Shown: piece after piece, positions 16,801-24,661 of the stretch
How the letters are laid out: each line of letters begins with the position of its first letter
How positions within the stretch are numbered: position 1 is the stretch's first letter
NCBI GenBank assembly: GCA_902765395.1
Contig: CACWZP010000001.1
Coordinates: forward strand, 157,583 to 221,582
Origin: an uncultured Eubacteriales bacterium
GTDB lineage: Bacteria > Bacillota > Clostridia > Christensenellales > Aristaeellaceae
Length of the DNA stretch: 64,000 nt
Direction of reading: 5' to 3'
The notes under the pieces: generated by a model
The model's input: only the letters and a program-made list of their open reading frames with translations
What the model was told of the DNA's origin: nothing
The model's database searches: none
Made by a program: the position numbers and the translations under genes

Positions 16801-19185
16801 GGCAGCCGTCAGGAACCAGCCGTGGTCGATCAGCTCTCCCACGCATTTGGCGGCTTGCTTCCAGTTCAGCTTCACAACGGCGCTTGGGTTTGTGATGTCG
16901 CCACGCTTGAGGACGATCCCCTTGCTGTCGTAATCCGCCCAGCTGTCGTCCGCGCCGGAAAGCGCGTGGGAGCTGCCTCCGATGCCATAGGCTTCTTTCA
17001 GATATGCGGCCCGCTCGTCCTGGGTGTGCGGTTCGGTGAAGTAGCGATAGGTGCGCTCTTTGGAGCCGGAGTAGCTTCCGCCTCTGGTGAGGAAAGCGTC
17101 GATTTCATCCTGCGTGATGAACGTCTCCGGCATAGCGGGCATCGGGAAGTCGCCGGTAAACTCTATGGTCGGTCTGCGCAGAGCCTGGGCGTCTGCTTTG
17201 AGCCTGCCCAGGTCATGCCAGCGTCGCCTGTCGCTCGGTGCGCTGTTTGCCCGGTCAATATCGTCCTCCAGCCTGGCGATCAGCATATCGCGGGAGGTGG
17301 GCTCGATCAGCATCCCGGCGATCTGGCCGCTTTCATCGGGATAGGTTCCTCTGTCCCATAGGGGACGGGCGTCCGGCATATCGTCGCGGTAGGCGTCGCA
17401 AATGCGGTTGGCGATTTCCCGCCGTTCGATCTGATCCACAAAGCCTAATTCATCATTGGACATATACCGGCCCAAATCCAGCAGTTCCCGGATGCGAGCT
17501 GCGGCCTGCTCATAGGGGATAAGGGTCGCGTCCTGGGTGCGTGCCGTCGTACCCTGGCTGATGCGGATGCCCTCCGCGTTCCACCATACGGCATACTGCT
17601 TGCCATCCAGCATGAAGCCTCTGCCGCCTGTCTTGTATTCCCGAATCAGGAAAGCGCGGTTTTCCTCCGCAGGGAAGTCCTTCTTGAAATGCGCGGCAAT
17701 TCGGTAACGGCTGTTCCCTTGATTGCTTCCCAGCACCAGCGCCTGGTCTATGACCTCCTGGGGCAGTCCGAAGGCGGGTGAGGAGAACATGGAGATCTGC
17801 TGGGCAGGCTGCGAGGGCGTAAAAAAGGAGCTGCGCTCTTCGCGTAGCTCCCATCCTCTGTCGCCCAGCTCGAAGACCATTGAGTTTAAGCGTATACCAC
17901 CGTTTCCCTCACGATCTCCTCCGCCTGGGCCTTTAGGCTGTTCATCCGTTGAATCCAGCCCAGCGGATCGCTGTTCTTGTCCGGCATCGGCTCGGCCTGC
18001 TGCATCTGATTCACCAGCTCTTCGACCTTCGCCTTCGCCTGTTCGTTCACGTCCATCAGGTGCTGCTTCAGCGTCCCCTCCATGCTCATCCGAGCGTAGG
18101 TCGCCTTGCGGTGCTGCTGGAGGTAGTCCCTCCGCATCCCGCCGTACTTCCCGATGTTGCCCTCCGGTTGCTTCGGGAACGTCAGCACCGGATCGAGCAT
18201 CCCGTCCGGGCTCTCCCTGTACTGAATCTCCGGCCACTGGATCGCCATGTTCATCCTCCCTTTCTGTCGGTGTCGGCTCGGCGGCCTCCACGTTGGGCGG
18301 CTCGCCTCGATCTCCGTCAGTCGGTTCCGAAGGAACCTGCAAGGAAGTATTAATAGACTGACTTTGACTTAATCCGTCACCCATATTATTCCACATTCCG
18401 GCTCGGTTGTCAAGGGTCTTTTCGGCGGTTTTCGGATTGTTCCGCTCCGCCGCCTTGACGCCGCGCTCGATCTCCCGCAGCACAGTCCCCGCGATCTCAT
18501 GGGCGGCCTGCCCGATGGCGATCTGCGTGCCCCAGCTGGTAAAGAAGTCGATGTCGCCCAGCAGCCCCTCCGCGTCCACGCCCTCCGGCATCGGAAGGTT
18601 CAGGCGATAGGAGGCGATGACATAGGCGCTGTTGCAGGCAAGATTGGCGAACGTGCTTTCCGCCAGCTGCTCGTCCATGTCCGCCATCGGGCCGTCCACG
18701 CGGGCATCTTGAAAGTCGTTCTGGTACCCGCCGGCGATCTCCGCCGTCGCCTCCATGATGGCGCTGTACAGCGTGAGGCTGGGGTCGCTTGCGTCCGCTT
18801 CGATCCCCCAGCGGCTGGTCAGGGCATCCTCCAACACGCTCCGCTGATCCTCCCGCAGCTGCCAGATCTGCGGCAGGCGGTTGGGGCGGGCGTTGATGTC
18901 CGAGATGTCGAACACGCGCAGGGTCTGGTAGGGATTGTTGGGATCGATGGCGTGGATGGCCTTGCTGCCCTTGCGAATCCAAAGGTTGTGGCGATTCCAC
19001 TGCTGCATGGTGGCGCAGGCCACGGCATCCGGCCGCTGCGAGGAGATCAGCAGCGCGTTTTCAAAGGAGTATTTGTAAAACGGAGCCACTGAGCGCAGCA
19101 GCTCCATCCAGTTTTCAGGGGTTTGTGTCGCTTCGTGCAGCGCGACCATCGCGCTCTCGTGAAGCTGTGCGGCCTTTACAGCCAA
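10873..19185 (-). CDS. Giant polyvalent protein: ArdC-like, N6-methylase and SNF2 helicase
   Basis: A 2,770-residue multi-domain protein. Rough order: an ArdC-like ssDNA-binding region (1-250); a Gly/Pro/Arg/Glu-rich linker (about 300-440); two related accessory domains around 470-590 and 690-800; a MutS domain I-like segment (VLVQVGSHYETYGED, about 980); an adenine-methylase fold (PSCGVGNFFG about 1285, NVPF in place of NPPF about 1350); an SNF2-type helicase (GAGKT about 1958, DEAH about 2123, QRDGRILRQGN about 2461); and a C-terminal coiled coil. It starts at TTG after an AGGTGATC site. Such proteins travel with ICEs and probably protect or process incoming DNA; the exact role is inferred. 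Confidence 0.88.
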   Translation of the reverse strand: MAVKAAQLHESAMVALHEATQTPENWMELLRSVAPFYKYSFENALLISSQRPDAVACATMQQWNRHNLWIRKGSKAIHAIDPNNPYQTLRVFDISDINARPNRLPQIWQLREDQRSVLEDALTSRWGIEADASDPSLTLYSAIMEATAEIAGGYQNDFQDARVDGPMADMDEQLAESTFANLACNSAYVIASYRLNLPMPEGVDAEGLLGDIDFFTSWGTQIAIGQAAHEIAGTVLREIERGVKAAERNNPKTAEKTLDNRAGMWNNMGDGLSQSQSINTSLQVPSEPTDGDRGEPPNVEAAEPTPTEREDEHGDPVAGDSVQGEPGRDARSGADVPEATGGQHREVRRDAEGLPPAAPQGDLRSDEHGGDAEAAPDGRERTGEGEGRRAGESDAAGRADAGQEQRSAGLDSTDEQPKGPGGGDREGNGGIRLNSMVFELGDRGWELREERSSFFTPSQPAQQISMFSSPAFGLPQEVIDQALVLGSNQGNSRYRIAAHFKKDFPAEENRAFLIREYKTGGRGFMLDGKQYAVWWNAEGIRISQGTTARTQDATLIPYEQAAARIRELLDLGRYMSNDELGFVDQIERREIANRICDAYRDDMPDARPLWDRGTYPDESGQIAGMLIEPTSRDMLIARLEDDIDRANSAPSDRRRWHDLGRLKADAQALRRPTIEFTGDFPMPAMPETFITQDEIDAFLTRGGSYSGSKERTYRYFTEPHTQDERAAYLKEAYGIGGSSHALSGADDSWADYDSKGIVLKRGDITNPSAVVKLNWKQAAKCVGELIDHGWFLTAAEMDRYMQNHLEEPITIEPEPAEGADAYSPASTEQQTAAVSPSEQTWVSDMLEQHRDDLLRRVTESPDYPKALGSPDEGNFRMEVDSIIEGIAAGLAAEDIDLYRAYCDYPEFRDGLHEYILEQTVQDYQRQAAEHPELHREAAQPAEEEPARPQLEPNDAPEVQAAMAEYNQQKHLHPDSIVLVQVGSHYETYGEDAALVQRALPHAEYTRIFDGKHPVAMSGFDPASQWRYYLKQLCDQGNSVLLRGLSESGEYETVQDVRAEEYVPIGATLKIEGHDFQVDSVNRMTATVSLRDMTMFASGYPLFRNEPIEYVHDLLDEQDYFFSEHWRQLSAERVSNDTQDASEPTVSSDTPIDEDGRVSTDTTQEPAVTNYRIHDDHLGEGGQRTKADRNIEAVRTLKTIESEGRGATAAEQETLAQYVGWGGIPQIFDEANGDWSDRRETLKSLLTEDEYKAARASTLNAHYTSPTVIRAIYQGLENLGFRRGNILEPSCGVGNFFGMLPEAMQDSKLTGVELDSITGRIAQKLYPEAKISVQGFESAPFLDSFFDAAVGNVPFGAYSLPDTRYDKYHFRIHDYFFAKALDKVRPGGIVAFITSKGTMDKQDSSVRRYIAQRADLLGAIRLPNTAFKANAGTDVTTDILFLQKRKNPIDIEPSWIHVGTDENGVPVNAYFLENPDMLLGTMSFDDSMYGSEKDTTCHAIPGAELSEQLAHAIQNIQGQYVERTVDAPVQDDSQIPADPAVPNFSYAIQDGKIYYRRNEWMEKQTLSAPDERRMRGMIALRDTTRQLIQAQLAGADDQVVGTLQIELNERYDDFTKQYGLLSSRKNAQVFGEDDGYYLLTSLEILDDEHKLERKADMFTRRTIAVSRPIDHVDTAPEALAVSMAERAMVDLDFMADLTGMDKDKLIDELTGLIYQNPIGNPGPYEQWQTADEYLSGDIRQKLKAAEAAVEFQEGGERFKPNIEALQAVVPKDLEPHEIGVRLGATWIPASDITDFVHELLNTPYYLRRRIQAEFVPLTGTWNITNKTVDLNNVVANTQYGTDRRNAYRIIEDSLNLRDVRVFDTVLDENGREKRVLNQKETILAQQKQTAIREAFQDWIWRDPNRRERLCRVYNDTYNCIRPREYDGSHLRFSGMNPELQLRPHQKNAVARVLYGGNTLLAHTVGAGKTAVMVASVMEKMRIGLGHKALIAVPNHLTEQTAAEFLRFFPAAKVLVATRKDFEKQNRKRFVGRIATGDYDAIIMGHSQFERIPISRERQREMLEAQIQEIVDGIEELKYSRGERFSIKEMERTKKSLETRLKKLNSDENKDSVVTFEELGVDMLYVDEAHGYKNLACITKMRNVAGINTVEAKKSSDMYMKCRYISELTGDRGVVFATGTPISNSMTELFTMQRYLQHTELQRRGLAHFDSWAANFGETQTAIELAPEGTGYRLKTRFAKFFNLPELMAMFKQVADIQTPDMLNLPVPELKGGKTQNIKTEASEYQKEMVAQLAERAEKIRQGGVDPHEDNMLNVTNDGRLLALDARLIDPTLPDDPNSKVNTCVREIMRIYKEGDPERLTQLVFCDLSTPRTERVDGVFDDVYHDLRRKLIREGIPENEIAFIHDANTEQQKDDLFAKVRKGAVRVLIGSTAKMGAGTNVQTKLKALHHLDCPWRPSDLQQRDGRILRQGNGNKEVEVLRYITQDTFDAYSYQLVENKQKFISQIFTSKSPARGAEDLDEMALSYAEVKALAAGNPAIREKMDLDVQVARLKLLKSNWQSERYRLERRVSTELPTEITRLEHQIDHLNKDMQIYEQHRPSEEGGFSITLMGSTYDKRVEAGEKLTRLSELVPLGEVMKVGEYCGFTLRIRRPEMMSPPKLEIEGEGTYMAELGESVLGNITRVENLAKGMVAAKEKAEAQLANAKEQLKATKEELARPWAQEQELKEKSERLAQLNVELDVGGRDNSAAAMGDDDEEPEREAPSRERTAVR
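15703..15790. repeat. Three 16-bp palindromes at exact 36-bp intervals
   Basis: Copies of GGTGTCA-NT-TGACACC lie at 15703-15718, 15739-15754 and 15775-15790. The arms are perfect and the centre differs (GT, CT, TT). The 20-bp stretches between them are unrelated, so only the palindrome is conserved. They sit inside the giant helicase gene, where they encode VSxDT at 12-residue intervals between the MutS-like and methylase regions. They may be protein-binding sites. Confidence 0.85.
17886..18248 (-). CDS. tnpV: TnpV-family protein overprinted on the polyvalent gene
   Basis: A 120-residue protein read in a different frame of the same strand as the giant polyvalent gene. It matches the TnpV pattern: GNIGKYGGMRRDYLQQHRKA (about 30-50), MEGTLKQHLMDVNEQA, then an amphipathic C-terminus ending ETVVYA. 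The start follows an AGGGAGG ribosome site at six bases. The polyvalent reading here is a low-complexity linker, so both frames can be coding. TnpV is often annotated as transposon-encoded, but no transposon ends are visible here. Its function is unknown. Confidence 0.75.
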   Translation of the reverse strand: MAIQWPEIQYRESPDGMLDPVLTFPKQPEGNIGKYGGMRRDYLQQHRKATYARMSMEGTLKQHLMDVNEQAKAKVEELVNQMQQAEPMPDKNSDPLGWIQRMNSLKAQAEEIVRETVVYA

Positions 19186-19217
19186 CGGTGATCACCTCGA
19201 TTACTTTGGTTCATTAT

Positions 19218-19379
19218 CTATTCTCCTGTCAGTTCTTTTTGTCGTTCTTCGCGTTTTCGCCTCTGTTCGATGTACGCCTCCGATTGGCGCTCATAATCGC
19301 TTCCTACAATAAGACAGGCATAGCACATCAGGGCGAGGAACAGCGCGATCAGTATGAGTAAGATGACCAATGGGTTCAT
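19218..19379 (-). CDS. 53-residue membrane protein
   Basis: A short frame between the prepilin peptidase and the giant helicase gene. Residues 3-25 are strongly hydrophobic (LVILLILIALFLALMCYACL), followed by a highly charged tail rich in Glu, Arg and Gln. An AGGAGAG site lies about 11 bases upstream. It has the layout of a small single-pass protein, perhaps linked to the Tad pilus operon. I see no known family. Confidence 0.5.
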   Translation of the reverse strand: MNPLVILLILIALFLALMCYACLIVGSDYERQSEAYIEQRRKREERQKELTGE

Positions 19380-19395
19380 GTCCGGCTGATCTCTC

Positions 19396-19851
19396 CTATC
19401 TGAAAATGGCGAGCGCGTACTGCGCCGCCAGCGTCGCGGCGCCTCCCAGCGCCAGGGATGGGGCGAGAGGAATCCGCTTTTCGGTAATACCTTTCTTCCA
19501 CAGGAGGCTGTATATACCGGCCACGCCGAGAATCAGGCAGGACACCGAGCAGGAGATGACCGTCATATTGATCCCCATATAGAAGCACATCAGCGCCATC
19601 AGCTTCACGTCCCCGCCTCCAATGAAGCCCCTGTGCCAGAAGATGAGCAGCAGCACAAACACGGGAAAAGCGCACAGATAGGGCCAAACGGCCTGACCCG
19701 CGCCGATGGAATAGCCGAATTGCAGCAGTCCCGGCAGCGCGACGCTCCACAGGAACAGTCCCGGGATTTCATGGATGCGGCGGTCGCTGTCCGCGCAGAG
19801 CAGCAGCGCTGCCACAAAGGACACATCCATGACGATCTTGAACGCGCTCAT
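19396..19851 (-). CDS. A24 prepilin peptidase (TadV/CpaA type)
   Basis: A 151-residue membrane protein with about five hydrophobic segments and no methylase domain, the size of CpaA/TadV. Both catalytic aspartates are visible: CADSDRRIHEIP (about residues 19-30) and GGGDVKLM (about 78-85, the GxGD motif). It would cut the leader of the Flp-type pilin and the TadE-like proteins encoded nearby. It closes the Tad operon. Confidence 0.9.
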   Translation of the reverse strand: MSAFKIVMDVSFVAALLLCADSDRRIHEIPGLFLWSVALPGLLQFGYSIGAGQAVWPYLCAFPVFVLLLIFWHRGFIGGGDVKLMALMCFYMGINMTVISCSVSCLILGVAGIYSLLWKKGITEKRIPLAPSLALGGAATLAAQYALAIFR

Positions 19852-19857
19852 GGGTGC

Positions 19858-22800
19858 CTACCTCCCCTGGATGGCCGTCACCCGGTCATACATATCGCCC
19901 AGGATGTCCACGCTGCCCGCATCGTACCAATACATCTGCCCCGCGGGGGACCATGCGTAGAACGCCTGGGACAGCACGGTGTATTGCCCGTCCGGGAACC
20001 ACAGCGGCGTGTAGTGAAGCCGGCTGCCGCTCTCTGACCACGGATTGACGGCATATCGCCATTGGGTGTTCTTGTCGCCGGACGAACCGGCGCTGATCTC
20101 CAGCGCGTCGAACACGCTGCTCCACTTGGAATACTGCCCGTAGCCCGCCTCCGGGCTGAACACCCATGCCATCTGAACACCCACCAGCTTTTCGGGATGA
20201 TCGTAGTTGGTGGTGAGCTGGGTGCGCAGCGCGACCTGCACGCCAAACCCGGACTCCATGCGCTTCGGCTCGGCGGGATAGGCAATTCGCGGGTCCGGCG
20301 CGAGGGCGAACACGGTTTGCAGCCTTGCCCAGTAGGTTTTGGTCACATAGGAGCCACCCTCATAGCGCACCTCTTGCCAGATATGGTAATCTGAATTGGT
20401 AGTGTCGGGAATGGGAAGCAGGCCCCGGGTCTTGTAGGTCTGCTCCAAGTCCGACAGGTCCGGGTCAAGCACGACACCGGCTGGCACCGCCAAGATCTGA
20501 ACCGACTTGCTCAGGCCATTGTTGTTCTCGTTGCCCTCCGGGATAGCGTTGTAGGGGTCGACGACAAAGGCCAGCGAGGTCGTGCCCGTGGTCGCGGGCA
20601 GCTGAATCCTGAACACCGCCAGATTGCTGCCGTTGCCGGGCATGGGTATGACTTCCTCATATCGCTTGCCGCCGAGGGTCAGGCGCACCGTGACCTCCGG
20701 CACCGCGCGCTTGGTGTAGTTCACCACGGTGGCCGTGACCACCGCCTCCTTGCCCGCGTACCAGTTCTGCGCGTTGGTGGCGATGATCGCAAGATCCGGC
20801 GGGATGGGCTTGACCGCCAGCGTGCTGGTCAGGGTGTTGTTGTTCTCATTGGATTCGGTGATCTCGTTGGTGGGGTCGGTGGTCGCGGTGGCAGTGACGG
20901 TCATGCGCTCAAGTGTCTCCGGCGCGATGAAATCGAACGTCACCTGGGCGGCGCTGCCCACGGCGATCATGCCCGTGGTCTTGGTCTCTGAGAAGAAGTC
21001 ACCCAATACCAACCGCAGCTTGGAGCTGTTCACGGCCTTGGAGCCCTGGTTCACCACCGTGACGGTCACGCGGCCCGTCTCGTCCTCGGTGTACTCGTTC
21101 TTGTTGGCCTGGATCTTGGTGACGGTCAGGTCGGGCAGCGGATTGGAGACCGAGAAGCTGCCGTTTCGGGAGTTGTTGTTCTCATTCGATTCCGCGATCT
21201 GATTGTCGGGGTCCGCCGTCGCGGTGATGGCGAAGGTCTTGTCCCCGATGACGTAGGGCGCGGTGAAGGTGAATGCCACCGTCGTGGAGCCTCCTGCCGC
21301 CAGCGCAGGGACATTCTTCGTCTGCGCGGTGATGCCATCGCCCGACAGCCGCAGCTTGCTGGCCGGACAGGGCACGATGCCGTTGTTTTTGACCGTGGCG
21401 GTGATCGTCACCGTCTCGTTGGGCTTGTACTTCGCCGCGTCCGCTATGAGGTTTGTGATAGTCAGATCGGGCTTCTCCCCGATGATCGTCACGCTGCCGA
21501 TGCCGGTGTTGTTGCTCTCGTTGCTCTCCGTGACGGCGTGGGTGGAATCCGCGACAACAGTAAGTGTCTTGTTCTGCGTGGAGGTCAGGATCGGCGCGGT
21601 GAACGTCCACCGAAGCGTCTTGGTCGCGCCGACTGCCAGCCCCGTCATGGTCTGCGTCTGCGCACTCATGCCCTGGGGCGTGAAGGAGACTACGAAGGTC
21701 CCCGCGTCCTTGTCCCCGCTGTTCTTGATGACGGAGTTGACCACCACGGTGCTGCCCGCCGTGTAGCTGGGCTGCTCCGGCGTGACAGAGGTGACTGTGA
21801 GATCGGGGTATTTGCGAGCGATCACCGATACGGACGTGGTCGCTGTGTTGTTGTTCTCGTTGCTCTCCAACACGTTCCCGTCACAGTCCGCGTAGCCAGT
21901 CAAGGTGAGTGTGCAGGGCGATGCCGGGGCTGTCCAGGTCCAGGTCAGCGTGGTAAACGCGCCGACGTTCAGTCCGCCGCAATAGGCTTTTGCGGACGCG
22001 CCGTTGGAGCCAGTCAGGGAGGTATAGAACGCGCCGCTGGCGGCGCTTCCCTGGTTTTTCACCGTAGCCGATATGGTCATGCTGTCCTCGACGGTGTAGC
22101 TGCTCGCGTTCGTCGTGAGCGCGGTGATCACCAGGTCGGGATAGGACGGCGCAACGACCGTCACCGATGTGGACGCGGTGTTGTTATTCTCGTTGCTCTC
22201 GTCAATCCCGCCCAAACTGTCCGCCTTGCCGTTCAGCGTCACGGTCTGCGCCGTGGAGGGGGCCGTGAACTCAAAGGAAACCGTCTGGGAGGCGCCAACC
22301 GCGAGGCTGTCGATATAGGAATAGTGGGTCAGGTCGCCCATCGTCAGGCCGACATCAAAGCGCCCCACCGCTGCCGCGCCCTGGTTCTTGACCGTCGCGG
22401 AGAAGGTCATATTCTCGCCGGTCAGGTAGGTGGTCTTTCCAGGCGTGAGCGAGGTGATGATCAGGTCGGGCTTCGGCGTTTCAAAGGCTCCCGTGGTGAC
22501 GGTGAAGGTCTTGGTGACAACCTCCGTGTACCAGGAGGTGCCGATGCGCACGGTCACGACGCGCTGGAAGCTGGCATTGCTGTTGTGCCCGATGGCGGCG
22601 ATATTGGCCCGGCAGCGGTCATCCTTGCCCGTGACCGTCAGCGTGTAGGTCTTGTTGGCCGCGGCCGCCGACGCGGGAATGCTGATCGTGACGGTTTCCG
22701 TCTTTGTTCCCGTGTAGCCCGTGACCGTCGAATCGGCGGGCAGCGCCGAGGTGTCCAACGTGTAGCCCCCGCGCAGGTTCGTGACCGTGATCGACGTGGA

Positions 22801-23433
22801 GCCGGAGAACACGCTGCCAGAGCGCGCCGCGGAGACGTTGGTCGCGCCGAGGCCGACATCATGGGTGATGGTCTGCTGCGCCCTGGCCTTGATGAGCAGC
22901 TCCACCGAGAATTGGAGCGCGGGGATGTAGCTTGCGTCCCGAGCGCGAATCTTCTTCGTGATCGTTCCAGACGCCGCCAGTGTGCGCAGCTGTGCGTCCG
23001 TGAAGCTGCCGAGGTTGGTCTGGTTGTAGAACTCGCTGTCGCCGCACTCCGAGAGCCAGAAGCGGACGGCGTTCGCCGTGGCGTACTCCGCCTGGGCCGC
23101 CGTCAGACCGCCGGTCTCCCAGGGATAGCCGTTGGTGAGGATGATCTGCAAGCCCTTCTTGACCTTGTCCGAATAGTTGTCGTAGAGGTCGTCCAGCTTG
23201 TAGGTCTCGGAGTTCGGCACGGACTTTTTGTGCTGGAGGCAGTAGGCCACATAGGTGGAGGATAGCCGGTGCTGGGCCGTTTTCAGTTCATTCCACGCCT
23301 TTGACGTGGCGTTGTAGGCGTCAAAGAGGTTGGTAGTGGTCTTGGTCGTCACCTTGCCCGTCGCGGCATAGGCCGGAATGGCCGCCAATGCCAGCGCCAG
23401 CAGCAGAAGGAGTATGAGTATTCTCTTTTTCAT
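19858..23433 (-). CDS. Secreted protein with six CARDB-type repeats
   Basis: A 1,191-residue protein with a clear signal peptide (basic start, ILILLLLLALALAAIPAYA). An N-terminal helical region runs to about residue 190. Six CARDB-like Ig-fold repeats follow, each opening with PDL-x-(I/V)-T and closing with ESNENNN (about 320-920), and then a unique C-terminal domain. No LPxTG motif or membrane anchor is seen, so it may be released or held by partners. CARDB repeats usually mediate adhesion. Its place inside the Tad operon suggests a pilus-associated or tip protein; that is inferred. Confidence 0.8.
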   Translation of the reverse strand: MKKRILILLLLLALALAAIPAYAATGKVTTKTTTNLFDAYNATSKAWNELKTAQHRLSSTYVAYCLQHKKSVPNSETYKLDDLYDNYSDKVKKGLQIILTNGYPWETGGLTAAQAEYATANAVRFWLSECGDSEFYNQTNLGSFTDAQLRTLAASGTITKKIRARDASYIPALQFSVELLIKARAQQTITHDVGLGATNVSAARSGSVFSGSTSITVTNLRGGYTLDTSALPADSTVTGYTGTKTETVTISIPASAAAANKTYTLTVTGKDDRCRANIAAIGHNSNASFQRVVTVRIGTSWYTEVVTKTFTVTTGAFETPKPDLIITSLTPGKTTYLTGENMTFSATVKNQGAAAVGRFDVGLTMGDLTHYSYIDSLAVGASQTVSFEFTAPSTAQTVTLNGKADSLGGIDESNENNNTASTSVTVVAPSYPDLVITALTTNASSYTVEDSMTISATVKNQGSAASGAFYTSLTGSNGASAKAYCGGLNVGAFTTLTWTWTAPASPCTLTLTGYADCDGNVLESNENNNTATTSVSVIARKYPDLTVTSVTPEQPSYTAGSTVVVNSVIKNSGDKDAGTFVVSFTPQGMSAQTQTMTGLAVGATKTLRWTFTAPILTSTQNKTLTVVADSTHAVTESNESNNTGIGSVTIIGEKPDLTITNLIADAAKYKPNETVTITATVKNNGIVPCPASKLRLSGDGITAQTKNVPALAAGGSTTVAFTFTAPYVIGDKTFAITATADPDNQIAESNENNNSRNGSFSVSNPLPDLTVTKIQANKNEYTEDETGRVTVTVVNQGSKAVNSSKLRLVLGDFFSETKTTGMIAVGSAAQVTFDFIAPETLERMTVTATATTDPTNEITESNENNNTLTSTLAVKPIPPDLAIIATNAQNWYAGKEAVVTATVVNYTKRAVPEVTVRLTLGGKRYEEVIPMPGNGSNLAVFRIQLPATTGTTSLAFVVDPYNAIPEGNENNNGLSKSVQILAVPAGVVLDPDLSDLEQTYKTRGLLPIPDTTNSDYHIWQEVRYEGGSYVTKTYWARLQTVFALAPDPRIAYPAEPKRMESGFGVQVALRTQLTTNYDHPEKLVGVQMAWVFSPEAGYGQYSKWSSVFDALEISAGSSGDKNTQWRYAVNPWSESGSRLHYTPLWFPDGQYTVLSQAFYAWSPAGQMYWYDAGSVDILGDMYDRVTAIQGR

Positions 23434-24171
23434 CTATCTGGCCTCTCCTTTCAGGGCATAGATGGGGTCATGTATGAGATCTTCCGGCCTGTGCCAGCCG
23501 GGAGGCCGCATGAATCGCTGCACCAACTCGAAGCCGAGGCTGTCGATGTACAGCGCGTGGCAGCCGCTGCGGGTCTGGTACACCAGCACATCGCTTACCG
23601 AAGGAGCGTACCCTTGGTAGCCAGTCGGCACTTCCAGGTGATAGCGTTTGCACACGTCCACCATCGCCTCGCCCGGCTGCACTGCCTCGGAGTAGATCAG
23701 GTCGTACTTGTCCATCGTCGGCTCCACGCCCAGCCGCTCCACCGTCTCCCGGCTTTTCAGGAAACAGGGGCGCAGCTCCTCGGTGTCCTTCATGCGCATG
23801 ACGTGCAGCCTCTCCTCAAACGGGCGGGTCATGCAGTGTGCGTCCATCTGGCGGTGGATATCCAGGTTGGCGATCAGCAGGCTGACGGCGGCGATGCAGA
23901 CATAGGGATCATGCTTCCATTCGTCCATCTCCTGATAGTCCGATACCAGCACGTTTTCTTCGTCCAGCCGGTGAACAAGGTCAGTCTCCACACCGTTCTT
24001 CATCACGCCAAGGACGGATTGTTGCTCGGCGGCGTATCCGTTGTAGATCGTGATGGCATTGGGAAGCGTCAGGTTATAGTTGGCGACAACGGCCTCGTTG
24101 TTCGATTCAGGGTTTCGGTTGCTGACCACATAGAAGGCCAGCTCGTTGTCCTTGAGCGTGGAATGATTCAT
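23434..24171 (-). CDS. YodL-like (DUF4316-type) protein of the Tad operon
   Basis: A 245-residue soluble protein. Near the C-terminus, APSVSDVLVYQTRSG and ALYIDSLGFELVQRFM match the YodL-domain pattern seen also at 8910-9482. The N-terminal half (residues 10-130) resembles the ICE-borne DUF3849/DUF4316 group, read by eye only. Its stop codon abuts the CARDB gene start. Function is unknown. Confidence 0.65.
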   Translation of the reverse strand: MNHSTLKDNELAFYVVSNRNPESNNEAVVANYNLTLPNAITIYNGYAAEQQSVLGVMKNGVETDLVHRLDEENVLVSDYQEMDEWKHDPYVCIAAVSLLIANLDIHRQMDAHCMTRPFEERLHVMRMKDTEELRPCFLKSRETVERLGVEPTMDKYDLIYSEAVQPGEAMVDVCKRYHLEVPTGYQGYAPSVSDVLVYQTRSGCHALYIDSLGFELVQRFMRPPGWHRPEDLIHDPIYALKGEAR

Positions 24172-24189
24172 ACTCGTACCTCCTGATAT

Positions 24190-24657
24190 TCAGTTGATGT
24201 ATAGGATTTTTGCGTACAGGTCGATGGGAAACTGCACTGTCAGCTGATTGGCCAGCTTCCAGGGAAGCGGAATCGTCAGCGTGGCGGTCAGGTGCAGATT
24301 GGAACCGCTGACGCTGTAGCTCACGCTGGTCAGCCGGTAGGCCCAGCGCCCGTTTTCATACTTGGCCCAGCCATTGGCCTCCCGCGTCCAGCCCCGGTTC
24401 GTCAGGTTCTGCTCCAGCACATTCACCACGGGCTGATACTGCACGTCCGTGATCACGTCGCGCAGCTTCGCGTTGTGGATGTTGCTGTCCAGGGTGATGG
24501 AGGCGCATCGGGTCAGCTCGTCCTCCACAGCGTAATACTTGGAGTAGAGCGCGTGGGCGTTGTACAGCACGGCGGCAAGCATAAAGAACATGAGGATGTA
24601 GAAAGCAACCCACATCTGCGCGCTGCCGCGGTTGTCCTTCGCAAAGCGTTTCAGCAT
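24190..24657 (-). CDS. TadE-like pseudopilin
   Basis: A 155-residue protein with the TadE layout: a short basic leader ending in DNRGS, a hydrophobic helix (about residues 14-36) and an outer domain of about 115 residues. The start chosen follows AGGGGTGA, which overlaps the stop of the preceding gene. TadE/TadF proteins are minor pilins processed by the prepilin peptidase. Confidence 0.7.
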   Translation of the reverse strand: MLKRFAKDNRGSAQMWVAFYILMFFMLAAVLYNAHALYSKYYAVEDELTRCASITLDSNIHNAKLRDVITDVQYQPVVNVLEQNLTNRGWTREANGWAKYENGRWAYRLTSVSYSVSGSNLHLTATLTIPLPWKLANQLTVQFPIDLYAKILYIN

Positions 24658-24661
24658 ACCG

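Noticed and set aside
17886-18248. TnpV as evidence for an inserted transposon
   Set aside because: No transposase, terminal inverted repeats or target duplication is visible and the surrounding frame is intact.
21538-23265. A 575-codon open frame on the plus strand
   Set aside because: It mirrors the CARDB repeats on the minus strand; its composition is Arg/Gly/Val-rich and shows no fold.
23434-24171. A pilus structural role for the YodL-like protein
   Set aside because: It has no signal peptide, leader or membrane helix, and a similar domain occurs in a gene far from the pilus operon.
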